A stretch of DNA of 64,000 nucleotides from Polaromonas sp. (GCA_013298945.1 JAAFJR010000004.1:156548-220547); one strand, 5' to 3'. Shown: positions 15,410 through 26,224, counted from the stretch's first letter. Program-made: numbers and translations. Notes: generated by a model not told the origin, from the sequence alone.

Positions 15410-17762
15410 TACTGTTTTGAGAGGCTACAGCTGATTTCAATGCAGCGACTTGCTTTGAAGAGCGCTGTGGCAGGAGAAAACTAACGATGACGACCGTCAA
15501 AAACCCTGTAGCAACACCAAAAACGCCAGCCGAAATGGGTGCAATATCAAACCAAAGCGCAGGTGCATGCCGCCCCAAAGCCCCTCGAACAGGTGCAGAA
15601 TGGATAACCATGTAATACAACGTCATACACAAACCACTCAACATGCCGCAAACCGCAGCAATTCTGGTGGTGCGTTTCCAAAAAATACCCAAAACCATGG
15701 CCGGCACAAAAGCTGCGCCAGCCAATGAGAACGATGCAGCAACCAGCGACAAAATCGCTGCAGGCCGTTGCGATGCCACATAGGCCGCCGCAAGTGCGAC
15801 CAGCATCAAGGTGAATTTAGACAGCATCACGCGGTGCAAAGCGCCGTTCAAACCACTGCGCTTCGGCTTATAGATATCGTGCGCCAATGCATTTCCAATA
15901 GTTAAGAGCAAGCCATCCGCCGTAGACAAAGCCGCAGCCAAACCACCTGCAGCGACCAAACCAGACACCACATAAGGCAAACCACCAATTTCAGGCGTTG
16001 CTAGCATCACAATATCCGCCCCCATACGCAGCTCAGCAAACTGCAAAATGCCATCACCGTTAACATCGCTGACGGAAATCAAGGTTGGATCCACTTTTGA
16101 CCATTGCGCTATCCAGGTAGGCAAGTGGTCAAAATTAAGCCCAACCAAGTGGCTCATGATTTCATACTTCACCAATACTGCGAGTGCAGGCACTGACAAA
16201 TACAACAAAGCAATAAAGAACAAAGACCAAGCGACCGAGCTGCGTGTCTCCGCCACACTTGGCGTTGTGTAATACCGCGTCAACACATGCGGCAAACCTG
16301 CGGTACCAATCATCAAGCAGAACATCAATGCTAAAAAGTTAAGTCTTGATGATTGAAAAGCTTGCTGCTCCTCTTTTGAACCTTCAGGATTGCCAGCAAA
16401 CGGTTGCGCATGGCGTGGCATGCCAGCCAAAGGCTTGGCACGCTCCATATAGTCTTGCATCGCTGCCGACCACACTTCTCTTGCAGAATCAACATCTTTT
16501 GGTAATGCTGCTAATTCACGCGAAGCCGCAAAAATCACTGATGCATCAGCACGCTGCACATTTAGCAATCTCAGCTTGGCCTGCGCATCTTTGTGGTCTT
16601 GCGCCAGCGAAGCTTCAATATTTAGCAGCTTGTATTCAAATGCATTGGCGCGGCGCAAATATTCTTGCAAAACGGACAATTCCGCCTTGGAAGACTTCAA
16701 GCCATCTTCTAAGGCACTGATTTTGGCAATTTGTTGTCCATACGAAAAAGCAGCGACTGGATTCCCCAGCTGCTTATAAGCAAGCCAAGACACCGGAATC
16801 AAAAAAGCCAGAATGATGATGACATATTGCGCAACTTGCGTCCATGTGACCGCACGCATACCGCCCAAAAACGAGCAGACTAATACACCGCCCAAACCCA
16901 GCAAAATGCCGATTTCAAATTGCACACCCGTTAAACGAGAGGTGATCAGACCTACCCCATAAATTTGCGCAACAACGTAGGTGAAAGAGCACAGAACTGC
17001 CGCCAAAGCTGCGATCAGTCGTGGCCATTTACCACCAAAGCGCAGTTGAAAATAATCTGGTACGGTATCAACTTCTACGCGCCGCAAATGGGGAGCAACC
17101 AACAGGCCAATCAAACAAAAGCCACCTGTCCAACCCAGCAAATACGCCAAACCGCCTGGCTGCGAAGGCGTACCAGAGAAGCCTTGCAAATACAAGCCCC
17201 CCGCCAAGCTGATGAAAGATGCTGCACTCATCCAATCTGCCGCCGTAGCCATACCGTTGTACATGGAGGGAATACGCCTGCCAGCGACGTAGTATTCGCC
17301 CGGTTCAGCGGTGCGGCTGTAAATGCCTATGCAAGCATAAAGACCAATCGTTGCTGCTAAAAAAATGCCCCCTAGCCAATACCGTGGCAAACCTGCGCGC
17401 TCTGCGGCGAACATGACCACCAAAAAAGATAGGACACCAACAATATAAATGCCCATGATGCGGTGCAAACGCATCTTGTAAGCGGAATATGCGACTGCTT
17501 CCCATGTGTGCGCAGAGACATCACGGCTTGTCTTGTTGCGCCACCAAGCATATACGGCGACGATACCGATAAACAACAACAAAGCACCCTGCGAGGCATA
17601 CCAAAAACTAAGTGGCCAACCAGCGACTACCCAAGTCATGTTGGGGGCGAAATACATACCTCCAAACGCAACCAGCATCCAAAAAAGCAACAAACCAACG
17701 CGCAACCGAGATGGTTCGGGCGATGATTGTTGATTTTTGGTTAGCGGCGCAGCTGTCGTCAT
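15405..17762 (-). CDS. Sodium:solute symporter (VC_2705/ActP-like) with fused N-terminal small subunit
   Basis: An inner-membrane transporter of 785 residues. Residues about 20-80 ([40 protein letters not shown]) resemble the separate two-helix DUF4212 small subunit of sodium/substrate symporters. The large SSS core follows from about residue 100, with [30 protein letters not shown] and [16 protein letters not shown] charged, probably coiled-coil insert of about 110 residues (350-460) interrupts the core, and an EF-hand-like [13 protein letters not shown] is near residue 565, as in the VC_2705 subfamily. Acetate or another short carboxylate is the likely substrate, by family only. It stands alone upstream of rpsF. 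Confidence 0.88.
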   Translation of the reverse strand: MTTAAPLTKNQQSSPEPSRLRVGLLLFWMLVAFGGMYFAPNMTWVVAGWPLSFWYASQGALLLFIGIVAVYAWWRNKTSRDVSAHTWEAVAYSAYKMRLHRIMGIYIVGVLSFLVVMFAAERAGLPRYWLGGIFLAATIGLYACIGIYSRTAEPGEYYVAGRRIPSMYNGMATAADWMSAASFISLAGGLYLQGFSGTPSQPGGLAYLLGWTGGFCLIGLLVAPHLRRVEVDTVPDYFQLRFGGKWPRLIAALAAVLCSFTYVVAQIYGVGLITSRLTGVQFEIGILLGLGGVLVCSFLGGMRAVTWTQVAQYVIIILAFLIPVSWLAYKQLGNPVAAFSYGQQIAKISALEDGLKSSKAELSVLQEYLRRANAFEYKLLNIEASLAQDHKDAQAKLRLLNVQRADASVIFAASRELAALPKDVDSAREVWSAAMQDYMERAKPLAGMPRHAQPFAGNPEGSKEEQQAFQSSRLNFLALMFCLMIGTAGLPHVLTRYYTTPSVAETRSSVAWSLFFIALLYLSVPALAVLVKYEIMSHLVGLNFDHLPTWIAQWSKVDPTLISVSDVNGDGILQFAELRMGADIVMLATPEIGGLPYVVSGLVAAGGLAAALSTADGLLLTIGNALAHDIYKPKRSGLNGALHRVMLSKFTLMLVALAAAYVASQRPAAILSLVAASFSLAGAAFVPAMVLGIFWKRTTRIAAVCGMLSGLCMTLYYMVIHSAPVRGALGRHAPALWFDIAPISAGVFGVATGFLTVVIVSFLLPQRSSKQVAALKSAVASQNSI

Positions 17763-17873
17763 GGTGTCTTAAAAGTTTAATCCACCACAACCATGTTGCT
17801 ACTAAAGGTTACTACCTATAAATCACTCATAAGTGGCTGCTTGAAGCCGCTTCTAGGGTTATTTATGGATCAA

Positions 17874-20264
17874 TTACTTTGCCAATGCCTGCCAGGTAGC
17901 TACCACGCTGTCTGGGTTAAGAGAAATCGACTCAATCCCTTGGTCCACCAACCACTGCGCAAAGTCTGGGTGATCGCTTGGCCCTTGGCCACAAATACCG
18001 ACATACTTGTTTTGGCGTTTGCAGGCTTGGATAGCCAAAGTCAGCATCGCTTTGACGGCTGGATCACGCTCGTCAAAATCAGCCGCAAGCAATTCCAAAC
18101 CAGAATCGCGGTCCAAGCCCAGCGTCAATTGTGTCAAATCGTTAGAACCAATCGAGAAGCCGTCAAAATATTCCAAGAATGCATCTGCAAGAATAGCATT
18201 GCTTGGCACTTCGCACATCATCATGACTTTCAATCCGTTGTCGCCACGTTTTAGACCGTTTTTAGCCAGCAACTCTGTGACTTTGGCTGCTTGTCCAAGC
18301 GTACGTACAAACGGCACCATCACGGCAACGTTGGTCAAACCCATGTCATTACGCACACGCTTGAGTGCTTGGCATTCCATCGCAAAGGCCTCACCAAATT
18401 CTTCACTGGTGTAGCGCACAGCACCACGGAAGCCCAACATTGGGTTTTCTTCCTCTGGCTCGTAGCGCGAGCCACCAATCAGCTTGCGGTATTCGTTGGA
18501 CTTGAAGTCGCTGAAACGCACAATCACTTGCTTGGGCCAAAACGCTGCACCAATGGTGGCAACGCCCTCTGCCACTTTGTCCACATAAAAAGCCCGTGGT
18601 GAAGCATGACCGCGCGCCACCGATTCCACCGCTTTCTTCAAATCCACATCAATACTTGGGTAATCCAAAATAGCTTTGGGGTGCACGCCAATATTATTGT
18701 TGATAATAAATTCCAAACGTGCCAAGCCCACACCAGCGTTTGGCAATTGGCAGAAGTCAAACGCCAACTGCGGGTTGCCAATGTTCATGGTGATTTTGGT
18801 TTTAATCTCCGGCATCACGCCGCGCTGTACTTCGGTCACTTCGGTTTCTAGCAAACCATCGTAAATGAAACCGGTGTCGCCTTCTGCACAACTGACCGTG
18901 ACCAAGGTGCCGTCTTTCAGCATCTCAGTGGCGTCACCACAACCGACAACCGCTGCAATACCCAGTTCACGAGCAATAATGGCAGCGTGGCAAGTACGGC
19001 CACCACGGTTGGTCACAATCGCGCTGGCGCGTTTCATGACAGGTTCCCAGTTCGGGTCGGTCATATCTGTGACCAAAATATCGCCTAGTTGGACTTGGTC
19101 CATCTCGTCAATGCTGTGTACCAAGCGCACGCGGCCAGTACCGATTTTTTGACCAATAGCACGGCCTTGTGCCAGCACAGCGCTTGAGCCCTTCAGTTTG
19201 TAACGCAGTTCAGCCTTACCTGCCGCTTGACTTTTCACCGTTTCAGGGCGTGCTTGCAAGATGTAAATCTGGCCATCAATGCCGTCTTTGCCCCACTCGA
19301 TGTCCATCGCACGGCCATAATGCGCTTCGATGATCATGGCGTATTTGGCCAATTGCTCGACTTCCGCATCCGTCAACGAATAGCGATTGCGCAAATCAAT
19401 CGGCACATCCGTCGTTTTGACCAATTTGCCCGATGCCGCTTTTTCGGCTGGGCTGGCAAATTCCATTTGGATTTGTTTAGAGCCCAAATTGCGGCGGATC
19501 ACCGCGCGGTTACCCGCTGCCAACATCGGTTTATGCACATAAAACTCGTCCGGATTCACCGAGCCCTGCACCACGGTTTCACCCAAACCGTAGCTGGAGG
19601 TGATGAAAACGACTTGGTCAAAACCCGACTCTGTATCCATGGTGAACATCACGCCCGCAGCGCCCTTGTCAGAACGCACCATGCGCTGGATGCCCGCACT
19701 CAACGCCACGTCAGCGTGTGCAAAACCTTTGTGAACGCGATAAGAAATCGCGCGGTCGTTGTACAACGAGGCAAACACTTCTTTGATTTTGTGCAGCACG
19801 GTGTCAATGCCGACTACGTTCAAAAAGCTTTCTTGCTGGCCGGCAAATGACGCATCTGGCAAATCTTCTGCCGTTGCAGACGAACGAACGGCAAAAGATG
19901 CCTCCGCATTTCCGCCCTGCAAAGTAATGAATGCACCACGAATAGCAGTATCCAACTCAGGTGAAAACGGCTGCGCTTCGACCATAGCGCGAATTTCAGC
20001 GCCTACTTTGGCCAAATCTCGCACATCTTCAGTGTTCAACGCATTCAACAAAGCGTTGATTTTGTCGTCCAAACCGCCAAGTTTCAAAAACTCGCGGAAA
20101 GCATGAGCGGTCGTCGCAAACCCAGTCGGGACGCGCACGCCCGTGGGGAGTTGTGAAATCATCTCGCCTAAGCTGGCGTTTTTACCGCCAACTGACTCGA
20201 CGTCAGCGTTTCTCAGGTTCTCAAACGGAACGACCAGGGCGGTCGGGCTAAAGAGTGTTGACAT
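17874..20264 (-). CDS. ppsA: Phosphoenolpyruvate synthase
   Basis: Converts pyruvate and ATP to PEP, AMP and phosphate for growth on three-carbon and smaller acids. The 796 residues show the N-terminal ATP-grasp domain ([36 protein letters not shown]), the phosphohistidine domain [16 protein letters not shown] at about residue 420, and the C-terminal PEP-utilising barrel ending with [10 protein letters not shown]. The ATG at 20264 has a GGAG ribosome site and gives the normal N-terminus, so an upstream extension is rejected. It diverges from ppsR, its kinase/phosphorylase regulator. Confidence 0.97.
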   Translation of the reverse strand: MSTLFSPTALVVPFENLRNADVESVGGKNASLGEMISQLPTGVRVPTGFATTAHAFREFLKLGGLDDKINALLNALNTEDVRDLAKVGAEIRAMVEAQPFSPELDTAIRGAFITLQGGNAEASFAVRSSATAEDLPDASFAGQQESFLNVVGIDTVLHKIKEVFASLYNDRAISYRVHKGFAHADVALSAGIQRMVRSDKGAAGVMFTMDTESGFDQVVFITSSYGLGETVVQGSVNPDEFYVHKPMLAAGNRAVIRRNLGSKQIQMEFASPAEKAASGKLVKTTDVPIDLRNRYSLTDAEVEQLAKYAMIIEAHYGRAMDIEWGKDGIDGQIYILQARPETVKSQAAGKAELRYKLKGSSAVLAQGRAIGQKIGTGRVRLVHSIDEMDQVQLGDILVTDMTDPNWEPVMKRASAIVTNRGGRTCHAAIIARELGIAAVVGCGDATEMLKDGTLVTVSCAEGDTGFIYDGLLETEVTEVQRGVMPEIKTKITMNIGNPQLAFDFCQLPNAGVGLARLEFIINNNIGVHPKAILDYPSIDVDLKKAVESVARGHASPRAFYVDKVAEGVATIGAAFWPKQVIVRFSDFKSNEYRKLIGGSRYEPEEENPMLGFRGAVRYTSEEFGEAFAMECQALKRVRNDMGLTNVAVMVPFVRTLGQAAKVTELLAKNGLKRGDNGLKVMMMCEVPSNAILADAFLEYFDGFSIGSNDLTQLTLGLDRDSGLELLAADFDERDPAVKAMLTLAIQACKRQNKYVGICGQGPSDHPDFAQWLVDQGIESISLNPDSVVATWQALAK

Positions 20265-20478
20265 AGGGAAGCTCCAGAGTTTAAAAACTTTAGCGGCCAC
20301 GTTGTTGCAACGGGCAAGGTCATGCAAGCAGACGCAAATGTGTGCTTTTGTTGTTGGTTTTGTCGCTTAAGTTGAATCAAAACAGCTTGCATGAAAGAAT
20401 TGAGGAAATCCAATTGGAATTAGCATATTGTAGGGTCAGCAACGTAAAATTTGTGCAAGATTACGCCGAAAATCAATT

Positions 20479-20540
20479 ACTATACTTTCAATAGCTACTT
20501 AGGCAACAAATACGCTGGCTAGAGTCATATTTAACCCTTA
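20479..20540 (+). repeat. Dispersed repeat copy 4 (forward), between ppsA and ppsR
   Basis: Core AGGCAACAAATACGCTGGCTAGAG with two changes from the commonest form, preceded by a degenerate ACTAT-N-ATAGCT arm. It lies just before the ppsR start in a divergent intergenic region, the only copy in the window not beside a gene 3' end. Confidence 0.75.
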
Positions 20541-20554
20541 AAATCATACAAATC

Positions 20555-21376
20555 ATGTCCGACCGCACCGTTTTCTTTATCTCTGATGGTACTGGCATCA
20601 CTGCAGAGACCTTTGGCAACGCTATTTTGGCGCAATTTGAGATGCAGCCACGGCATGTGCGGTTGCCGTTTGTGGATACTGTGGACAAGGCGCATCAGGT
20701 GGTGCGGCAGATCAACCATACGGCTGAGGTGGAAGGGAAGAAGCCGATTGTGTTTTCTACGCTGGTGAACATGGAGGTACTAAAGGTCATCCAAGCTGGC
20801 TGCCAGGGCATGCTGTTGGACATGTTTGCGACCTTTGTAAACCCGTTGGAGGCTGAGCTGGGCATCAAATCAAACCACCGGATTGGTCGGTTTAGCGATG
20901 CTAGCAAAAGCAAGGCGTACCACGACCGAATTGAGGCGATCAACTTCAGCTTGGCGCATGACGATGGGCAGTTAAACCGCGATTTGGAGCAATCTGACGT
21001 GATTTTGGTGGGTGTGAGCCGCAGTGGCAAAACACCCACATCGCTGTATTTGGCCATGCAATACGGCCTCAAAGCGTCGAATTACCCGCTGATTCCTGAG
21101 GATTTTGAGCGACACCAGTTGCCACCAGCTTTGGTACCGCACAAAAAAAAGCTATTCGGGCTGACGATTCAGGCGGAGCGATTAAGTGAAATCCGTAACG
21201 AACGCCGCCCCAACTCCAAATACGCTAGCCTAGAAAACTGCCGTGCCGAGGTGCATGAGGCTGAGAGCATGATGCGTAGAAGCGGCATCAGATGGCTGAG
21301 TACAACGACTAAATCGATCGAAGAAATTGCGACGACGATTTTGCAAGAAATCAGACCTGAGCGCTTGGTATACTAG
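20555..21376 (+). CDS. ppsR: PEP synthase regulatory protein (bifunctional kinase/pyrophosphorylase)
   Basis: DUF299-family enzyme of 273 residues that inactivates PEP synthase by ADP-dependent phosphorylation and reactivates it by phosphate-dependent dephosphorylation. It begins RTVFFISDGTGITAET; the P-loop-like GVSRSGKTPTSLYLA lies at about residues 152-166, and PLIPEDFERHQLP follows. The start ATG lies just after a dispersed repeat. Divergent from ppsA, the usual pairing. Confidence 0.96.
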   Translation: MSDRTVFFISDGTGITAETFGNAILAQFEMQPRHVRLPFVDTVDKAHQVVRQINHTAEVEGKKPIVFSTLVNMEVLKVIQAGCQGMLLDMFATFVNPLEAELGIKSNHRIGRFSDASKSKAYHDRIEAINFSLAHDDGQLNRDLEQSDVILVGVSRSGKTPTSLYLAMQYGLKASNYPLIPEDFERHQLPPALVPHKKKLFGLTIQAERLSEIRNERRPNSKYASLENCRAEVHEAESMMRRSGIRWLSTTTKSIEEIATTILQEIRPERLVY

Positions 21377-21405
21377 AAAATAGCCTATTTTTTAAGCATT
21401 ATTAA

Positions 21406-21452
21406 CCTGTAGCCGGCGTATTTATTGCCTAAACAGCTATAAATATAATAGC
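21406..21452 (-). repeat. Dispersed repeat copy 5 (reverse), after ppsR
   Basis: TAGCCGGCGTATTTATTGCCTAAACAGCT core followed by GCTAT-AAATATA-ATAGC (21436-21452). It lies between the convergent 3' ends of ppsR and the GlcG/HbpS gene. Confidence 0.85.
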
Positions 21453-21471
21453 ATATATTCGGCAAAATTCG

Positions 21472-21879
21472 TTACAACCCAATCGCTGCGATCCCTGCTT
21501 TGGCGATTTGTGCGTCTTCGGTAGATTTCACGCCGCTCACGCCGACTGCGCCTAGGCATTGGCCATCTTTCATGATGGGAACGCCGCCTTCTAGCATGCC
21601 TTCTAGGTTAGGGGCGCTCAAGAATGCGACGCGAGGGCCGTTGATCAAATCTTCGTAAACCTTGCTTTCACGCTTGCCCATGGCTGCGGTTTTGGCTTTG
21701 GCCGGCGCCATGGTGGCGGACATGATAGGAGCGCCGTCTAAGCGGTTGTAATGCAGCAAATGGCCGCCGTCGTCAACGATGGCAATGCTAACTGCCCAGT
21801 TGTTTTTGAGCGCTTCTGCTTCAGCAGCGGCGGCGATAAGTTTGAGGTCTGAGCTCTCTAGGGTGTGTTTGGTTTTCAT
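21472..21879 (-). CDS. GlcG/HbpS-family (DUF336) protein
   Basis: A 135-residue protein of the GlcG/HbpS fold, seen in VSIAIVDDGGHLLHYNRLDGA, SATMAPAKAKTAA and GGVPIMKDGQCLGAVGVSG (about residues 30-50, 54-66 and 98-116). Members are found near glycolate oxidase genes or bind haem extracellularly; there is no signal peptide here, so it is probably cytoplasmic. No functional partner is adjacent, and its role is not known. Confidence 0.88.
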   Translation of the reverse strand: MKTKHTLESSDLKLIAAAAEAEALKNNWAVSIAIVDDGGHLLHYNRLDGAPIMSATMAPAKAKTAAMGKRESKVYEDLINGPRVAFLSAPNLEGMLEGGVPIMKDGQCLGAVGVSGVKSTEDAQIAKAGIAAIGL

Positions 21880-22001
21880 AGGCTAATTCTACAAATGATT
21901 CTCCGATTTTTAGTAGGATATTTGGTTAAACACTTGCTTTTTGCAAAAAACCCCTAAAATTTAGTCCATCTGCATATTTGCAGGCTTTATAGGAGTACAT
22001 G

Positions 22002-22697
22002 ATGTCTGAACAAATTCTAAACAACACCGGTTTTGGCTCTGCTGTCAGCACCGAATCACGCAACAGAGTGCTGCGCAACACTTATTGGCTACTGGCGCTG
22101 AGCTTGATTCCTACCGTTTTGGGCGCATGGCTGGGTGTTAGCACAGGCATCACCAAAGCGTTCATGGGTGGCTGGATGGGTATCGTCGTTTTCCTAGGTG
22201 GCGCGTTTGCCTTTATGTACGCCATTGAAAAGACAAAAAACTCTGCCGCTGGCGTACCCGTATTGTTGGCTTTCACGTTTTTCATGGGTGTGATGCTGTC
22301 TAGCTTGATTTCTCGCGTTTTGGGATTTAGCAATGGCCCGTCGCTCATCATGACGGCTTTCGGAGGAACTGCGGGCGTATTTTTTGTGATGGCCTCATTG
22401 GCAAGCGTTATCAAACGTGATTTGAGTGGTATGGGCAAATGGCTGTTTGTTGGTGCGATTGTGCTGATGATTGGCTCTATCATCGGCATTTTGGTGGGCT
22501 CTTCCGCTGCCATGATTGCGGTGTCTGTCGCTGCGATTGGTATTTTCAGTGCTTACATGCTGTATGACTTGAAGCAAATCATCGACGGTGGTGAAACCAA
22601 TTACATAAGTGCAACACTGTCTTTGTATTTGGACATTTTCAATGTATTCCAAAGCTTGTTGTCACTCTTAGGTATTTTCGGCGGTGAGCGTGATTAA
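22002..22697 (+). CDS. Bax inhibitor-1/YccA family inner-membrane protein
   Basis: Seven-transmembrane protein of the BI-1/TMBIM family; the bacterial members include YccA, which inhibits the FtsH protease, and pH-sensitive calcium channels. Hydrophobic segments run from TYWLLALSLIPTVLG to the end; the signature SAYMLYDLKQIIDGGETNYISATLSLYLDIFN (landmarks YDLKQI and LYLDIFN) is near the C-terminus. Two ATGs stand in tandem; the second, at 22002, is six bases from AGGAG and is preferred. A terminator follows. Confidence 0.93.
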   Translation: MSEQILNNTGFGSAVSTESRNRVLRNTYWLLALSLIPTVLGAWLGVSTGITKAFMGGWMGIVVFLGGAFAFMYAIEKTKNSAAGVPVLLAFTFFMGVMLSSLISRVLGFSNGPSLIMTAFGGTAGVFFVMASLASVIKRDLSGMGKWLFVGAIVLMIGSIIGILVGSSAAMIAVSVAAIGIFSAYMLYDLKQIIDGGETNYISATLSLYLDIFNVFQSLLSLLGIFGGERD

Positions 22698-22712
22698 TTT
22701 CACACGCTGAAC

Positions 22713-22745
22713 AAAAAAGGAGTCCTAGGACTCCTTTTTTATTTT
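22713..22745 (+). terminator. Rho-independent terminator after the BI-1 gene
   Basis: Palindrome AAAAAGGAGTCC / GGACTCCTTTTT (about 22715-22738) ending in a T run, 15 bp after the stop codon. Confidence 0.9.
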
Positions 22746-22813
22746 TAAGCCCCTTGTCATCGCACACACTAGCCACACGTTGCAGGTGCTGTGTCATTCA
22801 TTAGGAGTTGATT

Positions 22814-23188
22814 ATGTGGAAATTAGGCGTGCTGTGGTGGAAGTTTAAAAAAGAAATCATGATGGTTTGGGCCATGCTGCGTAACCCTGCTGCGCCAGGC
22901 GTGGCCAAGCTGGTAGCGCTGCTTGCTGCGGTTTATATCATAAGCCCAGTCGATCTGGTGCCCGATGTGCTGCCTATTTTAGGCTGGTTGGACGACGGCG
23001 TGGTGTCTATTTTGTTGTTCAAACTAGCGTTCAAGCTCTTGCCCAAAGAAATGTATGAAAGCTTGAAAGCCCAGTTTGAGAAAAAAGGCGGCAAAGTTGA
23101 CGATGCCGCTTTTGCGAAATCTGAATCCGCGAAATACCAATCCAACATATCCAAAAACGAAAACGTGGTGGACGCTAAAGTCAAATAA
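22814..23188 (+). CDS. YkvA-family (DUF1232) small membrane protein
   Basis: A 124-residue protein with the DUF1232 core PGVAKLVALLAAVYIISPVDLVPD (landmarks VAKLVALLAAVYI and SPVDLVPD), then LGWLDDGVVSILL; two short hydrophobic helices suggest membrane association. The ATG at 22814 is six bases from AGGAG, preferred over an upstream TTG. The C-terminal 40 residues are charged and variable. The function of the family is unknown. Confidence 0.9.
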   Translation: MWKLGVLWWKFKKEIMMVWAMLRNPAAPGVAKLVALLAAVYIISPVDLVPDVLPILGWLDDGVVSILLFKLAFKLLPKEMYESLKAQFEKKGGKVDDAAFAKSESAKYQSNISKNENVVDAKVK

Positions 23189-23199
23189 AAGTAATTGTC

Positions 23200-26133
23200 T
23201 TAATTGACATTACAAGCGTAAGCCAATTGCACACTGCCAGTATCTGGCAGCGTTGCAATCGTGATGCCAGCGACGGTTAAATTGGCAATGGTGAACGGGC
23301 CTGCTGGACATACCGCCCCACCTGCCAATACAGTGCAGATCACAACATTGGCAGCTGGGCATGTGAGCCCAGTGCCAACCACATCAGTTATAACCGCACC
23401 ATCGGCTGCTGAAGGGCCATTGTTCGTCAGCGTGACGATGTAATTGTTAGCGGTGCCTGAGGTAGCAACGGCTTTGTTGTCGGTTTTCGTGATCACCATC
23501 GAGGCAGCGCAGTTCATGCTGGTGCTGACCGTGCTGGTGTTGTTCGTTGTCACGTTTTCGCCAATGGTTGCATTGCTGAGCACTGCCGTGTTGTCAAGTG
23601 GGCCGGGGCAGGAGGCTAAGGTCACGCGTACGGGTGCACTAATGGTTGCCATCACAACGGGTGTGACGTTACCGGCAGCTATGTTGCCTGCGGCAGCATC
23701 ACGCGTGCAGGTAAAGCTTGTATCGCCTGCCACTCCGGTACAAGCCCAGTTGGCTGCTTCTGTGCCCGTAATGGTAGGTGGACTCGCCAGTGTCATGCCT
23801 GTGGGTAAAGTGTCTGTAACGGTGTAGGGAGCACCTAGAAGGCTAGAGACTGTTGCAGGTGTGGCTTGGTCAGCCGCATAAGTTAAACCTTGTACGGCGC
23901 GCCCAACGTTGCTAACCGCAATCGTGTATGTGCCGCCGGCAGCTGTGCTTGCAGGTACAAATATGCCAGAGTTGGTTTTAACAACGCGTAAATCGGCTTG
24001 CAGTGTGACGTTTTCGCCCGCTGCGCCTGCGTCTAAGCCACTGTAGTTGCTGCCCAAAACATTAGTGCCTGCCACTGAACCCGTTTGGTACGAGGTGCTT
24101 GCCGTACCGGCGACTTGCGCACCAGCACGGTTTGCCGTGTTGTTGGTATTGGCGGCAATTTCTCGCCCAACCGTGCTGCGTGTTGGATCTAAGTATTTAA
24201 CACCTGCAGGGTTATGAAAAACACCCACTGGCGCAGTAGCTGGGATGTTCACGGTATAAGTCAAGTTCACTGTGCCGTTGCCAGGGATGGTCACATTACT
24301 CCACAGCGGCGCAGCTGCAGGTGCGCCATTGACAGACAAATTCGCAACGCCACCTGGACTGCCCGCAATGGCAGGCGTACCTGGCGATGCACTTTCAACA
24401 AAACCGCCCAAAACTGTTGTAGACAATGGTGGCGCAAATGAGATGGCTCCTGTAGAAGCAAATGTCCAACCAGGCGGCAACGTGTTATCTACAAAATCTG
24501 CGCCTGCTGCAAAACCCGCTGAGGCATTGGTTGCCGTGATGGTGTATGTTGCCGTCGTTGCGCCTGAAACTGAAATCGTAGGCGTGCTGGTAGCTTTGAC
24601 AACACTGATATTGGGCAAGCAAACATTGGGGGCAGATGTGCCGATGGGTGTGCCTAAGCCTGAACTCGTGCCACTGCTACCTGGCAATGCGCTGTAGCTA
24701 TTAGCGATGTTGTCGCCACCATTATCAGCATCAACACCATTCGATCCACCGGGAAAAGAATTGCTAGTTGTAACACCAGAAGTCCCTACAAAACCACCGC
24801 CGCCGCCGCCGCCAGGGCCATGGTTATAAAAATCAGCGTCGCCGCCCTTGCCGCCAGCTACGGTCACAGGAATAGCTGCTGTGCTGGAAGCCGCTTGAAT
24901 CACAACTGAGCCGCCAGCGCCAGCACCACCACCAGCTTCAGAACCACCGTTGTTGCTGTAGGCGTCGTAACCATTTGCGATGACGCCACCGCTGTTCATC
25001 GCGACATTGCTGGCGCGCAGTATAACAATACCACCGCCCGAGGCACCACTAGAACTGACTGGCCCAGTGGCACCAGAGTAGGTATTGACGGTTCCAAAAT
25101 TGGTTACTGCCGTGGGCGGGTAACTGACAATCGCGTTTGCATTGCCGTTGTTGTTGGTAGAGCCTGCGCCGCCGCCGCCGCCCATATAAATTTTGTTGGT
25201 TGAATTTACCAGCGCATTGCCACCAAAGCCACCTGCCAAATTATCCAAACTCCAAGAATTGCCACCGCGACCACCTGCGCCAGCATTCGAGCCACCGCCA
25301 CCGCCAGAGTTGTACTGATTGGTGCCAGCAACCGGCTCGCCATCATTACCACCGCCACCCGCATTGCCATTGGCAGCCTGCCCAGCCGTACCTGCTGCAT
25401 ACAAGCCACTGGTATAAACCACAGGATTAATCGTGCCATCAAACAATTGGTTGGATACGCCGTTCGTACCCTCACCTTTCAATGCGCCATTCATGGCCGT
25501 TAAATTCGGTGTGTAATTAGCATCGGTAAAGAGTCCACCAGCCCGGTTGCCAGTGCCGTTGATGCCGAATGCCCCACGAAAACCTCTGCCACTGGCGTTG
25601 ACGGTTCCGCTCATCGTCAAAGTTCCTGCAACATCGATAGCAAATACGCCACCAAACCCCAAACCCGTCGCTGTATTGACGGTCCAAGCTGGTGGCGATA
25701 CCGTACCCGAAATCGTGGCGCTGGAATACTGCGGCACGCGGATGACTTGGTATGTTTGCAAGCTGCTTGCACCAAAACTCTGCGCGTAGCTGTTGATCAA
25801 TCCGCTGGCAAGGTTGACCGTACCACCCGAAACTGAGGCAACTTGAGCATACTCAAAGTTACCCTCTAACGAACCACTTGAGTCTTGCATCTGCATGACC
25901 AGCACCAAATCGCCCGTTGACAACGCGGTAGGGCCAACGCCCGAGCTTAAGTTCAGCACCGTTGCGCCAGAACTGAGCGAGCCAGAGCCCGATGGCGTGT
26001 AATATGTATTCACGCTGGCAGACACAGTAGCTACACCATCTTTGCCTGGAATGCCGCAGGTCAAAGCAAAGACTGCACTGTTCACAAAAGAACCAAGCAG
26101 CATACAAAACAGAACGATACGCATTTTTTTCAT
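23200..26133 (-). CDS. Large secreted DUF11-repeat protein with glycine-rich N-terminal region
   Basis: A 977-residue exported protein. A Sec signal (about residues 1-24, cleavage after SAVFA) leads into a region of about 450 residues very rich in Gly, Asn, Ser and Ala, with runs such as GGGGGGFVG. Three DUF11-type beta-sandwich repeats follow, starting near residue 505 (ISVVKATSTPTISVSG), 710 (LRVVKTNSGIF) and 877 (MVITKTDNKAVA). The end LAYACNVN is usual for such proteins, so it seems complete. No LPXTG or other anchor is visible. It is probably a cell-surface or released structural protein; its role is unknown. It stands alone between convergent ykvA and rlmD. Confidence 0.85.
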   Translation of the reverse strand: MKKMRIVLFCMLLGSFVNSAVFALTCGIPGKDGVATVSASVNTYYTPSGSGSLSSGATVLNLSSGVGPTALSTGDLVLVMQMQDSSGSLEGNFEYAQVASVSGGTVNLASGLINSYAQSFGASSLQTYQVIRVPQYSSATISGTVSPPAWTVNTATGLGFGGVFAIDVAGTLTMSGTVNASGRGFRGAFGINGTGNRAGGLFTDANYTPNLTAMNGALKGEGTNGVSNQLFDGTINPVVYTSGLYAAGTAGQAANGNAGGGGNDGEPVAGTNQYNSGGGGGSNAGAGGRGGNSWSLDNLAGGFGGNALVNSTNKIYMGGGGGAGSTNNNGNANAIVSYPPTAVTNFGTVNTYSGATGPVSSSGASGGGIVILRASNVAMNSGGVIANGYDAYSNNGGSEAGGGAGAGGSVVIQAASSTAAIPVTVAGGKGGDADFYNHGPGGGGGGGFVGTSGVTTSNSFPGGSNGVDADNGGDNIANSYSALPGSSGTSSGLGTPIGTSAPNVCLPNISVVKATSTPTISVSGATTATYTITATNASAGFAAGADFVDNTLPPGWTFASTGAISFAPPLSTTVLGGFVESASPGTPAIAGSPGGVANLSVNGAPAAAPLWSNVTIPGNGTVNLTYTVNIPATAPVGVFHNPAGVKYLDPTRSTVGREIAANTNNTANRAGAQVAGTASTSYQTGSVAGTNVLGSNYSGLDAGAAGENVTLQADLRVVKTNSGIFVPASTAAGGTYTIAVSNVGRAVQGLTYAADQATPATVSSLLGAPYTVTDTLPTGMTLASPPTITGTEAANWACTGVAGDTSFTCTRDAAAGNIAAGNVTPVVMATISAPVRVTLASCPGPLDNTAVLSNATIGENVTTNNTSTVSTSMNCAASMVITKTDNKAVATSGTANNYIVTLTNNGPSAADGAVITDVVGTGLTCPAANVVICTVLAGGAVCPAGPFTIANLTVAGITIATLPDTGSVQLAYACNVN

Positions 26134-26224
26134 GCGCAATCTTACACAAAAAATGCATCAAAATGAAACAGAATGTATATTAAAGTGATGCAAATTGTTC
26201 TAAAGTAGTTATTTAGTTACGCAT

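Noticed and set aside
17800..17870. TAAGTGGCTGCTTGAAGCCGCTTCTAGGG, considered as a repeat copy or terminator
   Set aside because: It shares only short words with the repeat; GGCTGCTT/AAGCCGCT pairs imperfectly and no T run follows.
19227..19850. Open frame of 207 codons on the plus strand
   Set aside because: Antisense to ppsA; composition (many Arg and His) is typical of a codon-bias shadow.
20265..20478. A small RNA or riboswitch in the ppsA-ppsR gap
   Set aside because: No terminator, conserved structure or promoter pair could be seen; the gap holds only leader DNA and a repeat copy.
24780..25330. Regularly spaced CCGCCGCC-type motifs, considered as a CRISPR-like or promoter array
   Set aside because: They are the reverse complement of glycine codon runs in the DUF11 gene; spacing is irregular and there are no unique spacers.
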